Assembly: GCA_964036665.1 (NCBI GenBank)
Contig: OZ038526.1
Span: 16,430,001 to 16,494,000 of the forward strand
Direction of reading: 5' to 3'
DNA length: 64,000 nucleotides
Source of the DNA: Gordius sp. MW1
Lineage: Eukaryota; Nematomorpha; Gordioida; Gordea; Gordiidae
The notes beneath the pieces were generated by a model that did not search any database, had not been told where the DNA came from, and worked only from the letters and a program-made list of their open reading frames with translations. The first letter of the stretch is position 1, and every line of letters begins with the position of its first letter. The position numbers were made by a program, and so were the translations under genes. This document shows, in pieces, positions 24,300-36,479 of this stretch.

Positions 24300-26342
24300 A
24301 CTTCTTTTCGGAAGTCAATCGAGGATAATAGGATTCTCAAATGGCTTACTTTTATATATTATTTTAAGCTCTTTCACATAGAATAATAAAAAATAAATAT
24401 TTTTACCTCGAAATTTTTTACATTTTTTTTTTCAACCTTATTCATCCGATGAAAGTTGTCGTTTTCAGATACGATTTCCATGATAAAAAGTTAAAATTTA
24501 TCAGAATCAGAAAACTATTACTTTGAAATCATGATCGCATAGAGCAGTTTTCAAAAATTAAGCACTCACGTTGCGATACAACAAACTAATCGCAACAATA
24601 AAACCTTGTCTTTTGTCAAAATGACAGTTCTCGCAGCTTAAAACTTCTTTTCCGAAGTCAATCGAGGATAATAGGATTCTCAAATTGGCTTACTTTTATA
24701 TATTTTTTCAAGCTCTTTCACATAGAATAACAAAATGTAAATATTTTTACCTCAAAATTTTTCACATTTTTTTCTTTCAACCGTATTCATCCGATGAAAG
24801 TTGTCGTTTTCAGATACGATTTTCACGATAAAAAGTTAAAATTTATCAGAATAAGAAAACTATTACTTTGAAATCATGATCGCATAGAGCAATTTTCAAA
24901 AATTAAGCACTCACGTTGCGATACAACAAACTAATCGCAACAATAAAACCTTGTCTTTTGTCAAAATGATAGTTCTCGCAACTTAAAACTTCTTTTCGGA
25001 AGTCAATGCAGGATAATAGGATTCTCAAATTGGCTTACTTTTATATATTTTTTCAAGCTCTTTCCCATAGAATAACAAAAAAAGAAGTATTTTTACCTCA
25101 AAATTTTTCATATTTTTTTCTTTCAACCGTATTCATCCGATGAAAGTTGTCGTTTTCAGACACGATTTCCATGATAAAAAGTTAAAATTTATCAGAATCA
25201 GAAAACTATTACTTTGAAATCATGATCGCATAGAGCAGTTTTCAAAAATTAAGCACTCACGTTGCGATACAACAAACTAATCGCAACATTAAAACCTTGT
25301 CTTTTGTCAAAATGATAGTTCTCGCAGCTTAAAACTTCTTTTCCGAAGTCAATCGAGGATAATAGGATTCTCAAATGGCTTACTTTTATATATTTTTTCA
25401 AGCTCTTTCACATAGAATAACAAAAAAAAAAGTATTTTTACCTCAAAATTTTTAATATTTTTTTCTTTCAACCGTATTAATCCGATGAAAGTTGTCGTTT
25501 TCAGACACGATTTCCATGATAAAAAGTTAAAATTTATCAGAATCAGAAAATTATTACTTTGAAATCATGATCGCATAGAGCAGTTTTCAAAAATTAAGCA
25601 CTCACGTTGCGATACAACAAACTAATCGCAACAATAAAACCTTGTCTTTTGTCAAAATGATAGTTCTCGCAGCTTAAAACTTCTTTTCCGAAGTAAATCG
25701 AGGATAATAAGATTCCCAAATTGGCTTACTTTTATATATTTTTTTAAGCTCTTTCACATAGAATAACAAAAAATAAATATTTTTACCTCAAAATTTTTCA
25801 CATTTTTTTCTTTCAACCGTATTCATCCGATGAAAGTTGTAGTTTTCAGACACGATTTCCATAATAAAAAGTTAAAATTTATCAGAATTAAAAAACTCTT
25901 ACTTTGAAATCATGATCGCATAGAGCAGTTTTCAAAAATTAAGCACTCACGTTGCGATACAACAAACTAATCGCAACAATAAAACCTTGTGTTTTGTCAA
26001 AATGATAGTTCTCGCAACTTAAAACTTCTTTTCGGAAGTCAATGCAGGGTAATAGGATTCTCAAATTGGCTTACTTTTATATATTTTTTCAAGCTCTTTC
26101 ACATAGAATAACAAAAAAATAAGTATTTTTACCTCAAAATTTTTCATATTTTTTACTTTCAACCGTATTCATCCGATGAAAGTTGTCGTTTTCAGACACG
26201 ATTTCCATGATAAAAAGTTAAAATTTATCAAAATCAGAAAACTATTACTTTGAAATCATGATCGCATAGAGCAGTTTTCAAAAATTAAGCACTCACGTTG
26301 CGATACAACAAACTAATCGCAACAATAAAATTTGTCTTTTGT
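24274..26342 (+). repeat. 6-monomer block of right-domain subtypes, recurring at 31,839, 54,649 and 61,348
   Basis: Units 73-78 are six clearly different subtypes: AATAATAAAAAATAAAT with CCTCGAAATTT; ACAAAATGTAAATATT with TTCACGATAAAAAG; TTCCCATAGAATAAC with AAAGAAGTATT; TTTTTAATATTT with GAAAATTATTAC; GAAGTAAATCGAGG with GTTGTAGTTTTCAG; and GCAGGGTAATAGG. Units 95-99 (31,839-33,565) repeat the last five at offset 7,222. Parts recur as units 164-166 (54,649-55,683), units 130-131 (43,691-44,381) and units 184-186 (61,348-62,382). The order of subtypes is largely preserved, so blocks and not single monomers were copied. Confidence 0.82.
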
Positions 26343-27035
26343 CAAAATGATAGTTCTCGCAACTTAAAACTTCTTTTCGGAAGTCAATCGAGAATAATCG
26401 GATTCTCAAATTGGCTTACTTTTATATATTTTTTCAAGCTCTTTCACATAGAATAACAAAAAAAATGAGTATTTTTACCTCAAAATTTTTCATATTTTTT
26501 TCTTTCAACCGTATTCATCCGATGAAAGTTGTCGTTTTCAGACACGATTTCCATGATAAAAAGTTAAAATTTATTAGAAACCAGAAAACTATTACTTTGA
26601 AATCATGATCGCATAGAGCAGTTTTTAAAAATTAAGCCCTCACGTTGCGATACAACAAACTAATCGCAACAATAAAGCCTTGTCTTTTGTCAAAATGATA
26701 GTTCTCGCAGATTAAAACTTCTTTTCCGAAGTCAATCGAGGATAATAGGATTCTCAAATTGGCTTACTTTTATATATTTTTTCAAGCTCTTTCACATAGA
26801 ATAACAAAAAATAAATATTTTTACCTCAAAATTTTTCACATTTTTTTCTTTCAACCGTATTCATCCGATAAAAGTTGTCGTTTTCAGACACGATTTCCAT
26901 GATAAAAAGTTAAAATATATCAGAATCAGAAAACTATTACTTTGAAATCATGATCGCATACAGCAGTATTCAAAAATTAAGCACTCACGTTGCGATACAA
27001 CAAACTAATCGCAACAATAAAACCTTGTCTTTTGT
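26343..27035 (+). repeat. Two-monomer island of left-domain type
   Basis: Unit 79 (348 bp) carries AAAATGAGTATT and TTAGAAACCAG, as in units 4, 15, 65 and 71. Unit 80 carries CCGATAAAAG and CATACAGCAGTATTC, as in units 5, 16, 66 and 72. The same pair follows each other at 4,817-5,509, 21,514-22,207 and 23,581-24,273. Flanking units are of right-domain type. The island suggests an exchange between the two domains after they had begun to differ, or a remnant of an older mixed state. Confidence 0.75.
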
Positions 27036-28065
27036 CAAAATCATAGTTCTCGCAGCTTAAAACTTCTTTTCGGAAGTCAATCGAGGATACTAGGATTCTC
27101 AAATTGGCTTATTTATATATTTTTAAGCTCTTTCACATAGAATAACAAAAAATAAATATTTTTACCTCAAAATTTTTCACATTTTTTTCTTTCAACCGTA
27201 TTCATCCGATAAAAGTTGTCCTTTTTAGACACGATTTCCATGATAAAAAGTTAAAATTTGTCAGAATGAGAAAACTATTACTTTGAAATCATGATCGCAT
27301 AGAGCAGTTTTCAAAAATTAAGCACTCACGTTGCGATACAACAAACTAATCGCAACAATAAAACCTTTTCTTTTGTCAAAATGATAGTTCTAGCAGCTTA
27401 AAACTTTTTTTCCGAAGTCAATCGAGGATAATAGGATTCCCAAATTGGCTTACTTTTATATATTTTTTTAAGCTCTTTCACATAGAATAACAAAAAATAA
27501 ATATTTTTACCTAAAAATCTTTCACATTTTTTCTATCAACCGTATTCATCCGATAAAAGTTGTCGTTTTCAGATACGATTTTCATGATAAAAAGTTAAAA
27601 TTTATCAGAATCAGAAAACTATTACTTTGAAATCATGATCGCATAGAGCAGTTTTCAAAAATTAAGCACTCACGCTGCGATACAACAAACTAATCGCAAC
27701 AATAAAACCTTTTCTTTTGTCAAAATGATAGTTCTAGCAACTTGAAACTTCTTTTCCGAAGTCAATCGAGGATAATAGGATTCCCAAATTGGCTTACTTT
27801 TATATATTTTTTTAAGCTCTTTCACATAGAATAACAAAAAATAAATATTTTTACCTCAAAATTTTTCACATTTTTTTCTTTCAACCGTATTCATCCGATA
27901 AAAGTTGTCGTTTTTAGACACGATTTCAATGATAAAAAGTTAAAATTTGTCAGAATGAGAAAACTATTACTTTGAAATCATGATCGCATAGAGCAGTTTC
28001 CAAAAATTAAGCACTCACGTTGCGATACAACAAACTAACCGCAACAATAAAAAATTTTCTTTTGT

Positions 28066-30119
28066 CAAAATGATAGTTCTAGCAGCTTAAAACTTCTTTT
28101 CCGAAGTCAATCGAGGATAATAGGATTCCCAAATTGGCTTACTTTTATATATTTTTTTAAGCTCTTTCACATAGAATAACAAAAAATAAATATTTTTACC
28201 TAAAAATCTTTCACATTTTTTTCTTTCAACCGTATTCATCCGATAAAAGTTGTCGTTTTCAGACACGATTTCCATCATAAAAGTTAAAATAAATCAGAAT
28301 CAGAAAACTATTACTTTGAAATCATGATCGCATAGAGCAGATTTCAAAAATTAAGCACTCACGTTGCGATACAACAAACTAATCGCAACAATAAAACCTT
28401 GTCTTTTGTCAAAATAATAGTTCTCGCAGCTTAAAACTTCTTTTCGGAAGTCAATCGAGGATAATAGGATTCCCAAATTGGCTTACTTTTATATATTTTT
28501 TCAAGCTCTTTCACATAGAATAACAAAAAATAAATATTTTTACCTCAAAATTTTTCACATTTTTTCTTTCAACCGTATTCATCCGATGAAAGTTGTCGTT
28601 TTCAGATACGATTTTGATGATAAAAAGTTAAAATTTATCAGAATAAGAGAACTACTTTGAAATCATGATCGCATAGAGCAGTTTTCAAAAATGAAGCACT
28701 CACGTTGCTATACAACAAACTAATCGCAACAATAAAACCTTGTCTTTTGTCAAAATGATAGTTCTCGCAGCTTAAAACTTCTTTTCCGAAGTCAATCGAG
28801 GATACTAGGATTCCCAAATTGGCTTAATTTAATATATTTTTTTAAGCTCTTTCACATAGAATAACAAAAAATAAATATTTTTACCTCAAAATTTTTCACA
28901 TTTTTTTCTTTCAACCGTATTCATCCGATAAAAGTTGTCGTTTTTAGACACGATTTCAATGATAAAAAGTTAAAATTTGTCAGAATGAGAAAACTATTAC
29001 TTTGAAATCATGATCGCATACAGCAGTTTTCAAAAATTAAGCACTCACGTTGCGATACAACAAACTAACCGCAACAATAAAAAATTTTCTTTTGTCAAAA
29101 TGATAGTTCTAGCAGCTTAAAACTTCTTTTCCGAAGTCAATCGAGGATAATAGGATTCCCAAATTGGCTTACTTTTATATATTTTTTTAAGCTCTTTCAC
29201 ATAGAATAACAAAAAATAAATATTTTTACCTAAAAATCTTTCACATTTTTTTCTTTCAACCGTATTCATCCGATAAAAGTTGTCGTTTTCAGACACGATT
29301 TCCATCATAAAAGTTAAAATAAATCAGAATCAGAAAACTATTACTTTGAAATCATGATCGCATAGAGCAGATTTCAAAAATTAAGCACTCACGTTGCGAT
29401 ACAACAAACTAATCGCAACAATAAAACCTTGTCTTTTGTCAAAATAATAGTTCTCGCAGCTTAAAACTTCTTTTCGGAAGTCAATCGAGGATAATAGGAT
29501 TCTCAAATTGGCTTATTTATATATTTTTAAGCTCTTTCACATAGAATAACAAAAAATAAATATTTTTACCTCAAAATTTTTCACATTTTTTTCTTTCAAC
29601 CGTATTCATCCGATAAAAGTTGTCGTTTTTAGACACGATTTCCATGATAAAAAGTTAAAATTTGTCAGAATCAGAAAACTATTACTTTGAAATCATGATC
29701 GCATAGAGCAGTTTTCAAAAATTAAGCACTCACGTTGCGATACAACAAACTAATCGCAACAATAAAACCTTTTCTTTTGTCAAAATGATAGTTCTCGCAG
29801 CTTAAAACTCCTTTTCCGAAGTCAATCGAGGATAATAGGATTCCCAAATTGGCTTACTTTTATATATTTTTTCAAGCTCTTTCACATAGAATAACAAAAA
29901 ATAAATATTTTTACCTCAAAATTTTTCACATTTTTTCTTTCAACCGTATTCATCCGATGAAAGTTGTCGTTTTCAGATACGATTTTGATGAAAAAGTTAA
30001 AATTTATCAGAATAAGAAAACTACTTTGAAATCATGATCGCATAGAGCAGTTTTCAAAAATGAAGCACTCACGTTGCTATACAACAAACTAATCGCAACA
30101 ATAAAACCTTGTCTTTTGT
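28066..30119 (+). repeat. Tandem 3-mer higher-order repeat, 1,030 + 1,024 bp
   Basis: Units 84-86 (344, 341, 345) are followed by units 87-89 (344, 341, 339). Units 84 and 87 are nearly identical and share rare variants: GTTCTAGCAGC at the start, ACCTAAAAATCTTTCAC in the middle, TCCATCATAAAAG late, and GATTTCAAAAATT near the end. The unit before each copy ends in AACCGCAACAATAAAAAATTTTC. Units 85 and 86 are chimeras: unit 85 begins like unit 88 and ends like unit 89, while unit 86 begins like unit 90. Confidence 0.85.
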
Positions 30120-31492
30120 CAAAATGATAGTTCTCGCAGCTTAAAACTTCTTTTCCGAAGTCAATCGAGGATACTAGGATTCCCAAATTGGCTTAATTTT
30201 ATATATTTTTTTAAGCTCTTTCACATAGAATAACAAAAAATAAATATTTTTACCTCAAAATTTTTCACATTTTTTTCTTTCAACCGTATTGATCCGATGA
30301 AAGTTGTCGTTTTCAGACACGATTTCCATGATAAAAAGTTAAAATTTATCAGAGACATAATACTATTACTTTGAAATCATGATCCCATAGAGCAGTTTTC
30401 AAAAATTAAGCACTCACGTTGCGATACAACAAACTAATCGCAACAATAAAACCTTGTATTTTGTCAAAATGATAGTTCTCGCAGCTTAAAACTTCTTTTC
30501 CTAAGTCAATCGAGGATAATAGGATTCTCAAATTGACTTACTTTTATATATTTTTTCAAGCTCTTTCACATAGAATAACAAAAAATAAATATTTTTACCT
30601 TAAAATTTTTAATATTTTTTTCTTTCAACCGTATTCATCCGATAAAAGTTGTCGTTTTCAGACACGATTTCCATGATAAAAAGTTAAAATTTATCAGAAT
30701 CAGAAAACTATTACTTTGAAATCACGATCGCATAGAGCAGTTTTCAAAAATTAACCAGTCACGTTGCGATACAACAAACTAATCGCAACAATAAAACCAT
30801 GTCTTTTATCAAAATGATAGTTCTCGCAGCTTAAAACTTGTTTTCGGAAGTCAATCGAGGATAATAGGATTCTCAAATGGCTTCCTTTTATATATTAAGC
30901 TCTTTCACATAGAATAACAAAAAATAAATATTTTTACCTCAAAATTTTTCACATTTTTTTCTTTCAACCGTATTCATCCGATGAAAGTTGTCGTTTTCAG
31001 ACACGATTTCCATGATAAAAAGTTAAGATTTATCAGAATCAGAAAACTATTACTTTGAAATCATGATCGCATAAAGCAGTTTTAAAATTAAGCACTCACG
31101 TTGCGATACAACAACTAATCGCAACAATAAAGCCTTGTCTTTTGTCAAAATGATAGTTCTCGCAGCTTAAAACTTCTTTTCGGAAGTCAATCGAGGATAA
31201 TAGGATTCTTAAATTGGCTTACTTTTATATATTTTTTCAAGCTCTTTCACATAGAATAACAAAAAAAATAAGTATTTTTACTTCAAAATTTTTAATATTT
31301 TTTTCTTTCAACCGTATTCATCCGATGAAAGTTATCGTTTTCAGACACGATTTCCATGGTAAAAAGTTAAAATTTATCAGAATCAGAAAACTATTACTTT
31401 GAAATCATGATCGCATAGAGCAGTTTTCAAAAATTAAGCACTCACGTTGCGATACAACAAACTAATCGCAACAATAAAACCTTGTCTTTTGT
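29096..31492 (+). repeat. 2.4-kb block duplicated at 37,513-39,914 (offset 8,417-8,422)
   Basis: Units 87-93 correspond one to one to units 112-118. The offset is 8,417 for three units and 8,422 afterwards. Shared markers include GTTCTAGCAGC, GGCTTATTTATATATTTTTAAG, ATTTTGATGA, GAGACATAATAC and CATGATCCCATAG, ATTAACCAGTCACG, and the 336-bp unit with TATATATTAAGCTC. The last three (345, 336, 347 bp) form a cassette that recurs elsewhere in the right domain. Confidence 0.88.
30465..31492 (+). repeat. Recurrent three-monomer cassette (345-336-347 bp)
   Basis: Units 91-93. The first member has TACCTTAAAATTTTTAATA and ends ATTAACCAGTCACG; the second has TATATATTAAGCTC (about 9 bp missing from the TATA-like tract) and AAGTTAAGATTTATC; the third follows a short AAGCAGTTTTAAAATTAAG and has a long A run before TAAGTATT. 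The cassette recurs at 33,566-34,592, 38,887-39,914, 40,603-41,630 and 62,383-63,397, with its first two members also at 43,010-43,690. A related second member stands at 54,313-54,648. It is the most frequently reused ordered set in the right domain. Confidence 0.85.
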
Positions 31493-32529
31493 AAAAATGA
31501 TAGTTCTCGCAGCTTAAAACTTCTTTTCCGAAGTCAATCGAGGATAATAGGATTCTCAAATGGCTTACTTTTATATATTTTTTCAAGCTCTTTCACATAG
31601 AATAACAAAAAAATAAGTATTTTTACCTCAAAATTTTTAATATTTTTTTTCTTTCAACCGTATTCATCCGATGAAAGTTGTCGTTTTCAGATACGATTTC
31701 CATGATAAAAAGTTAAAATTTATCAGAATCAGAAAACTATTACTTTGAAATCATGATCGCATAGAGCAGTTTTCAAAAATTAAGCACTCACGTTGCGATA
31801 CAACAAACTAATCGCAACAATAAAACCTTGTCTTTTGTCAAAATGATAGTTCTCGCAGCTTAAAACTTCTTTTCCGAAGTCAATCGAGGATAATAGGATT
31901 CTCAAATTGGCTTACTTTTATATATTTTTTCAAGCTCTTTCACATAGAATAACAAAATGTAAATATTTTTACCTCCAAATTTTTCACATTTTTTTCTTTC
32001 AACCGTATTCATCCGATGAAAGTTGTCGTTTTCAGATACGATTTTCACGATATAAAGTTAAAATTTATCAGAATAAGAAAATTATTACTTTGAAATCATG
32101 ATCGCATAAAGCAGTTTTCAAAAATTAAGCACTCACGTTGCGATACAACAAACTAATCGCAACAATAAAACCTTGTCTTTTGTCAAAATGATAGTTCTCG
32201 CAACTTAAAACTTCTTTTCGGAAGTCAATGCAGGATAATAGGATTCTCAAATTGGCTTACTTTTATATATTTTTTCAAGCTCTTTCCCATAGAATAACAA
32301 AAAAAGAAGTATTTTTACCTCAAAATTTTTCATATTTTTTTCTTTCAACCGTATTCATCCGATGAAAGTTGTCGTTTTCAGACACGATTTCCATGATAAA
32401 AAGTTAAAATTTATCAGAATTAGAAAACTATTACTTTGAAATCATGATCGCATAGAGCAGTTTTCAAAAATTAAGCACTCACGTTGCGATACAACAAACT
32501 AATAGCAACAATAAAACCTTGTCTTTTGT

Positions 32530-34592
32530 CAAAATGATAGTTCTCGCAGCTTAAAACTTCTTTTCCGAAGTCAATCGAGGATAATAGGATTCTCAAATGG
32601 CTTACTTTTATATATTTTTTCAAGCTCTTTCACATAGAATAACAAAAAAAAAAGTATTTTTACCTCAAAATTTTTAATATTTTTTTCTTTCAACCGTATT
32701 CATCCGATGAAAGTTGTCGTTTTCAGACACGATTTCCATGATAAAAAGTTAAAATTTATCAGAATCAGAAAATTATTACTTTGAAATCATGATCGCATAG
32801 AGCAGTTTTCAAAAATTAAGCACTCACGTTGCGATACAACAAACTAATCGCAACAATAAAACCTTGTCTTTTGTCAAAATGATAGTTCTCGCAGCTTAAA
32901 ACTTCTTTTCCGAAGTAAATCGAGGATAATAGGATTCCCAAATTGGCTTACTTTTATATATTTTTTTAAGCTCTTTCACATAGAATAACAAAAAATAAAT
33001 ATTTTTACCTCAAAATTTTTCACATTTTTTTCTTTCAACCGTATTCATCCGATGAAAGTTGTAGTTTTCAGACACGATTTCCATAATAAAAAGTTAAAAT
33101 TTATCAGAATCAAAAAACTCTTACTTTGAAATCATGATCGCATAGAGCAGTTTTCAAAAATTAAGCACTCACGTTGCGATACAACAAACTAATCGCAACA
33201 ATAAAACCTTGTCTTTTGTCAAAATGATAGTTCTCGCAACTTAAAACTTCTTTTCGGAAGTCAATGCAGGTTAATAGGATTCTCAAATTGGCTTACTTTT
33301 ATATATTTTTTCAAGCTCTTTCACATAGAATAACAAAAAAATAAGTATTTTTACCTCAAAATTTTTCACATTTTTTTCTTTCAACCGTATTGATCCGATG
33401 AAAGTTGTCGTTTTCAGACACGATTTCCATGATAAAAAGTTAAAATTTATCAGAGACATAATACTATTACTTTGAAATCATGATCCCATAGAGCAGTTTT
33501 CAAAAATTAAGCACTCACGTTGCGATACAACAAACTAATCGCAACAATAAAACCTTGTATTTTGTCAAAATGATAGTTCTCGCAGCTTAAAACTTCTTTT
33601 CCGAAGTCAATCGAGGATAATAGGATTCTCAAATTGGCTTACTTTTATATATTTTTTCAAGCTCTTTCACATAGAATAACAAAAAATAAATATTTTTACC
33701 TTAAAATTTTTAATATTTTTTTCTTTCAACCGTATTCATCCGATAAAAGTTGTCGTTTTCAGACACGATTTCCATGATAAAAAGTTAAAATTTATCAGAA
33801 TCAGAAAACTATTACTTTGAAATCATGATCGCATAGAGCAGTTTTTAAAAATTAACAAGTCACGTTGCGATACAACAAACTAATCGCAACAATAAAACCA
33901 TGTCTTTTATCAAAATGATAGTTCTCGCAGCTTAAACTTGTTTTCGGAAGTCAATCGAGGATTATAGGATTCTCAAATGGCTTACTTTTATATATTAAGC
34001 TCTTTCACATAGAATAACAAAAAATAAATATTTTTACCTCAAAATTTTTCACATTTTTTTCTTTCAACCGTATTCATCCGATGAAAGTTGTCGTTTTCAG
34101 ACACGATTTCCATGATAAAAAGTTAAGATTTATCAGAATCAGAAAACTATTACTTTGAAATCATGATCGCATAAAGCAGTTTTAAAATTAAGCACTCACG
34201 TTGCGATACAACAACTAATCGCAACAATAAAGCCTTGTCTTTTGTCAAAATGATAGTTCTCGCAGCTTAAAACTTCTTTTCGGAAGTCAATCGAGGATAA
34301 TAGGATTCTTAAATTGGCTTACTTTTATATATTTTTTCAAGCTCTTTCACATAGAATAACAAAAAAAATAAGTATTTTTACCTCAAAATTTTTAATATTT
34401 TTTTCTTTCAACCGTATTCATCCGATGAAAGTTATCGTTTTCAGACACGATTTCCATGGTAAAAAGTTAAAATTTATCAGAATCAGAAAACTATTACTTT
34501 GAAATCATGATCGCATAGAGCAGTTTTCAAAAATTAAGCACTCACGTTGCGATACAACAAACTAATCGCAACAATAAAACCTTGTCTTTTGT
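32530..34592 (+). repeat. Block duplicated 28.8 kb away at 61,348-63,397
   Basis: Units 97-102 match units 184-189 in order: GAAAATTATTAC type, GAAGTAAATCGAGG type, GCAGGTTAATAGG or GCAGGGTAATAGG type, then the 345-336-347 cassette. The offset is 28,818 for the first three, then 28,817. The third unit (33,220) differs in its right part, which is of the GAGACATAATAC type, so it is a chimera in one of the copies. This is the widest-spaced ordered duplication that I could follow in the window. Confidence 0.8.
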
Positions 34593-36479
34593 AAAAATGA
34601 TAGTTCTCGCAGCTTAAAACTTCTTTTCCGAAGTCAATCGAGGATAATAGGATTCTCAAATGGCTTACTTTTATATATTTTTTCAAGCTCTTTCACATAG
34701 AATAACAAAAAAATAAGTATTTTTACCTCAAAATTTTTAATATTTTTTTCTTTCAACCGTATTCATCCGATGAAAGTTGTCGTTTTCAGATACGATTTTC
34801 ATGATAAAAAGTTAAAATTTATCAGAATAAGAAAACTATTACTTTGAAATCATGATCGCATAGAGCAGTTTTCAAAAATTAAGCACTCACGTTGCGATAC
34901 AACAAACTAATCGCCACAATAAAACCTTGTCTTTTGTCAAAATGATAGTTCTCGCAGCTTAAAACTTCTTTTCCGAAGTCAATCGAGGATAATAGGATTC
35001 TTAAATTGGCTTACTTTTATATATTTTTTCAAGCTCTTTCACATAGAATAACAAAAAATAAATATTTTTACCTCAAAATTTTTCACATTTTTTTCTTTCA
35101 ACCGTATTCATCCGATGAAAGTTGTCGTTTTTAGATACGATTTTCATGATAAAAAGTTACAATTTATCAGAATAAGAAAACTCTTACTTTGAAATCATGA
35201 TCGCATAGAGCAGTTTTCAAAATCTAAGCACTCACGTCGCGATACAACAAACTAATCGCAACAATAAAACCTTGTCTTTTGTCAAAATGATAGTTCTCGC
35301 AACTTAAAACTTCTTTTCGGAAGTCAATGCAGGGTAATAGGATTCTCAAATTGGCTTACTTTTATATATTTTTTCAAGCTCTTTCACATAGAATAACAAA
35401 AAAATAAGTATTTTTACCTCAAAATTTTTCATATGTTTTTCTTTCAACCGTATTCATCCGATGAAAGTTGTCGTTTTCAGACACGATTTCCATGATAAAA
35501 AGTTAAAATTTATCAGAATCAGAAAACTATGACTTTGAAATCATGATCGCATAGAGCAGTTTCAAAAATTAAGCACTCACGTTGCGATACAACAAACTAA
35601 TCGCAAAAATAAAACCTTGTCTTTTGTCAAAATGATAGTTCTCGCAGCTTAAAACTTCTTTTCTGAAGTCAATCGAGCATAATAGGATTCTCAAATTGGC
35701 TTACTTTTATATATTTTTTCAAGCTCTTTCACATAGAATAACAAAAAATAAATATTTTTACCTCAAAATTTTTCACATTTTTTTCTTTCAACCGTATTCA
35801 TCCGATGAAAGTTGTCGTTTTCAGATACGATTTTCATGATAAAAAGTTACAATTTATATAATAAGAAAACTATTACTTTGAAATCATGATCGCATAGAGC
35901 AGTTTTCAAAAATTAAGCACTCACGTTGCGATACAACAAACTAATCGCAAAAATAAAACCTTGTCTTTTGTCAAAATGATAGTTCTCGCAGCTTAAAACT
36001 TCTTTTCTGAAGTCAATCGAGCATAATAGGATTCTCAAATTGGCTTACTTTTATATATTTTTTCAAGCTCTTTCACATAGAATAACAAAAAATAAATATT
36101 TTTACCTCAAAATTTTTCACATTTTTTTCTTTCAACCGTATTCATCCGATGAAAGTTGTCGTTTTCAGATAAAATTTTCATGATAAAAAGTTACAATTTA
36201 TCAGAATAAGAAAACTATTACTTTGAAATCATGATCGCATAGAGCAGTTTTCAAAAATTAAGCACCCACGTTGCGATACAACAAACTAATCGAGACAATA
36301 AAACCTTGTCTTTTGTCAAAATGATAGTTCTCGCAGCTTAAAACTTCTTTTCCGAAGTCAATCGAGGATAATAGGATTCTCAAATGGCTTACTTTTATAT
36401 ATTTTTTCAAGCTCTTTAAATTAAGCACTCACGTTGCGATACAACAAACTAATCGAGACAATAAAACCTTGTCTTTTGT
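34593..36479 (+). repeat. Ordered block ending in a 163-bp unit
   Basis: Units 103-108. Members include a unit ending AATCGCCACAAT, one ending in AATCTAAGCAC, one with GCAGGGTAATAGG and CATATGTTTTTC plus ACTATGACTTTG, two with TTCTGAAGTCAATCGAGC, and then the truncated 163-bp unit at 36,317. Units 136-139 (45,582-46,961) repeat the first four at an offset of about 10,989. The subtype order big unit, TATGTTTTTC, GAGCATAATAGG, 163-bp unit also recurs at 48,673-49,525 and 51,742-52,594. Confidence 0.78.
36317..36479 (+). repeat. Truncated monomer, 163 bp (GCTCTTT form)
   Basis: The unit runs from its start to CAAGCTCTTT, then joins AAATTAAGCACTCACG near the end of a monomer. About 181-182 bp are missing, close to half a unit. 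The second half includes the AATCGAGACAAT variant of the inverted-repeat arm. A 342-bp unit with TTTCATAGAATAAC follows, as it does after every other 163-bp unit or run of such units except that at 45,419. Confidence 0.93.

Noticed and set aside
36317-36479. The 163-bp unit as an insertion of a foreign element.
   Set aside because: All of its sequence is satellite; it is a monomer with an internal deletion, and no new DNA or flanking duplication is present.
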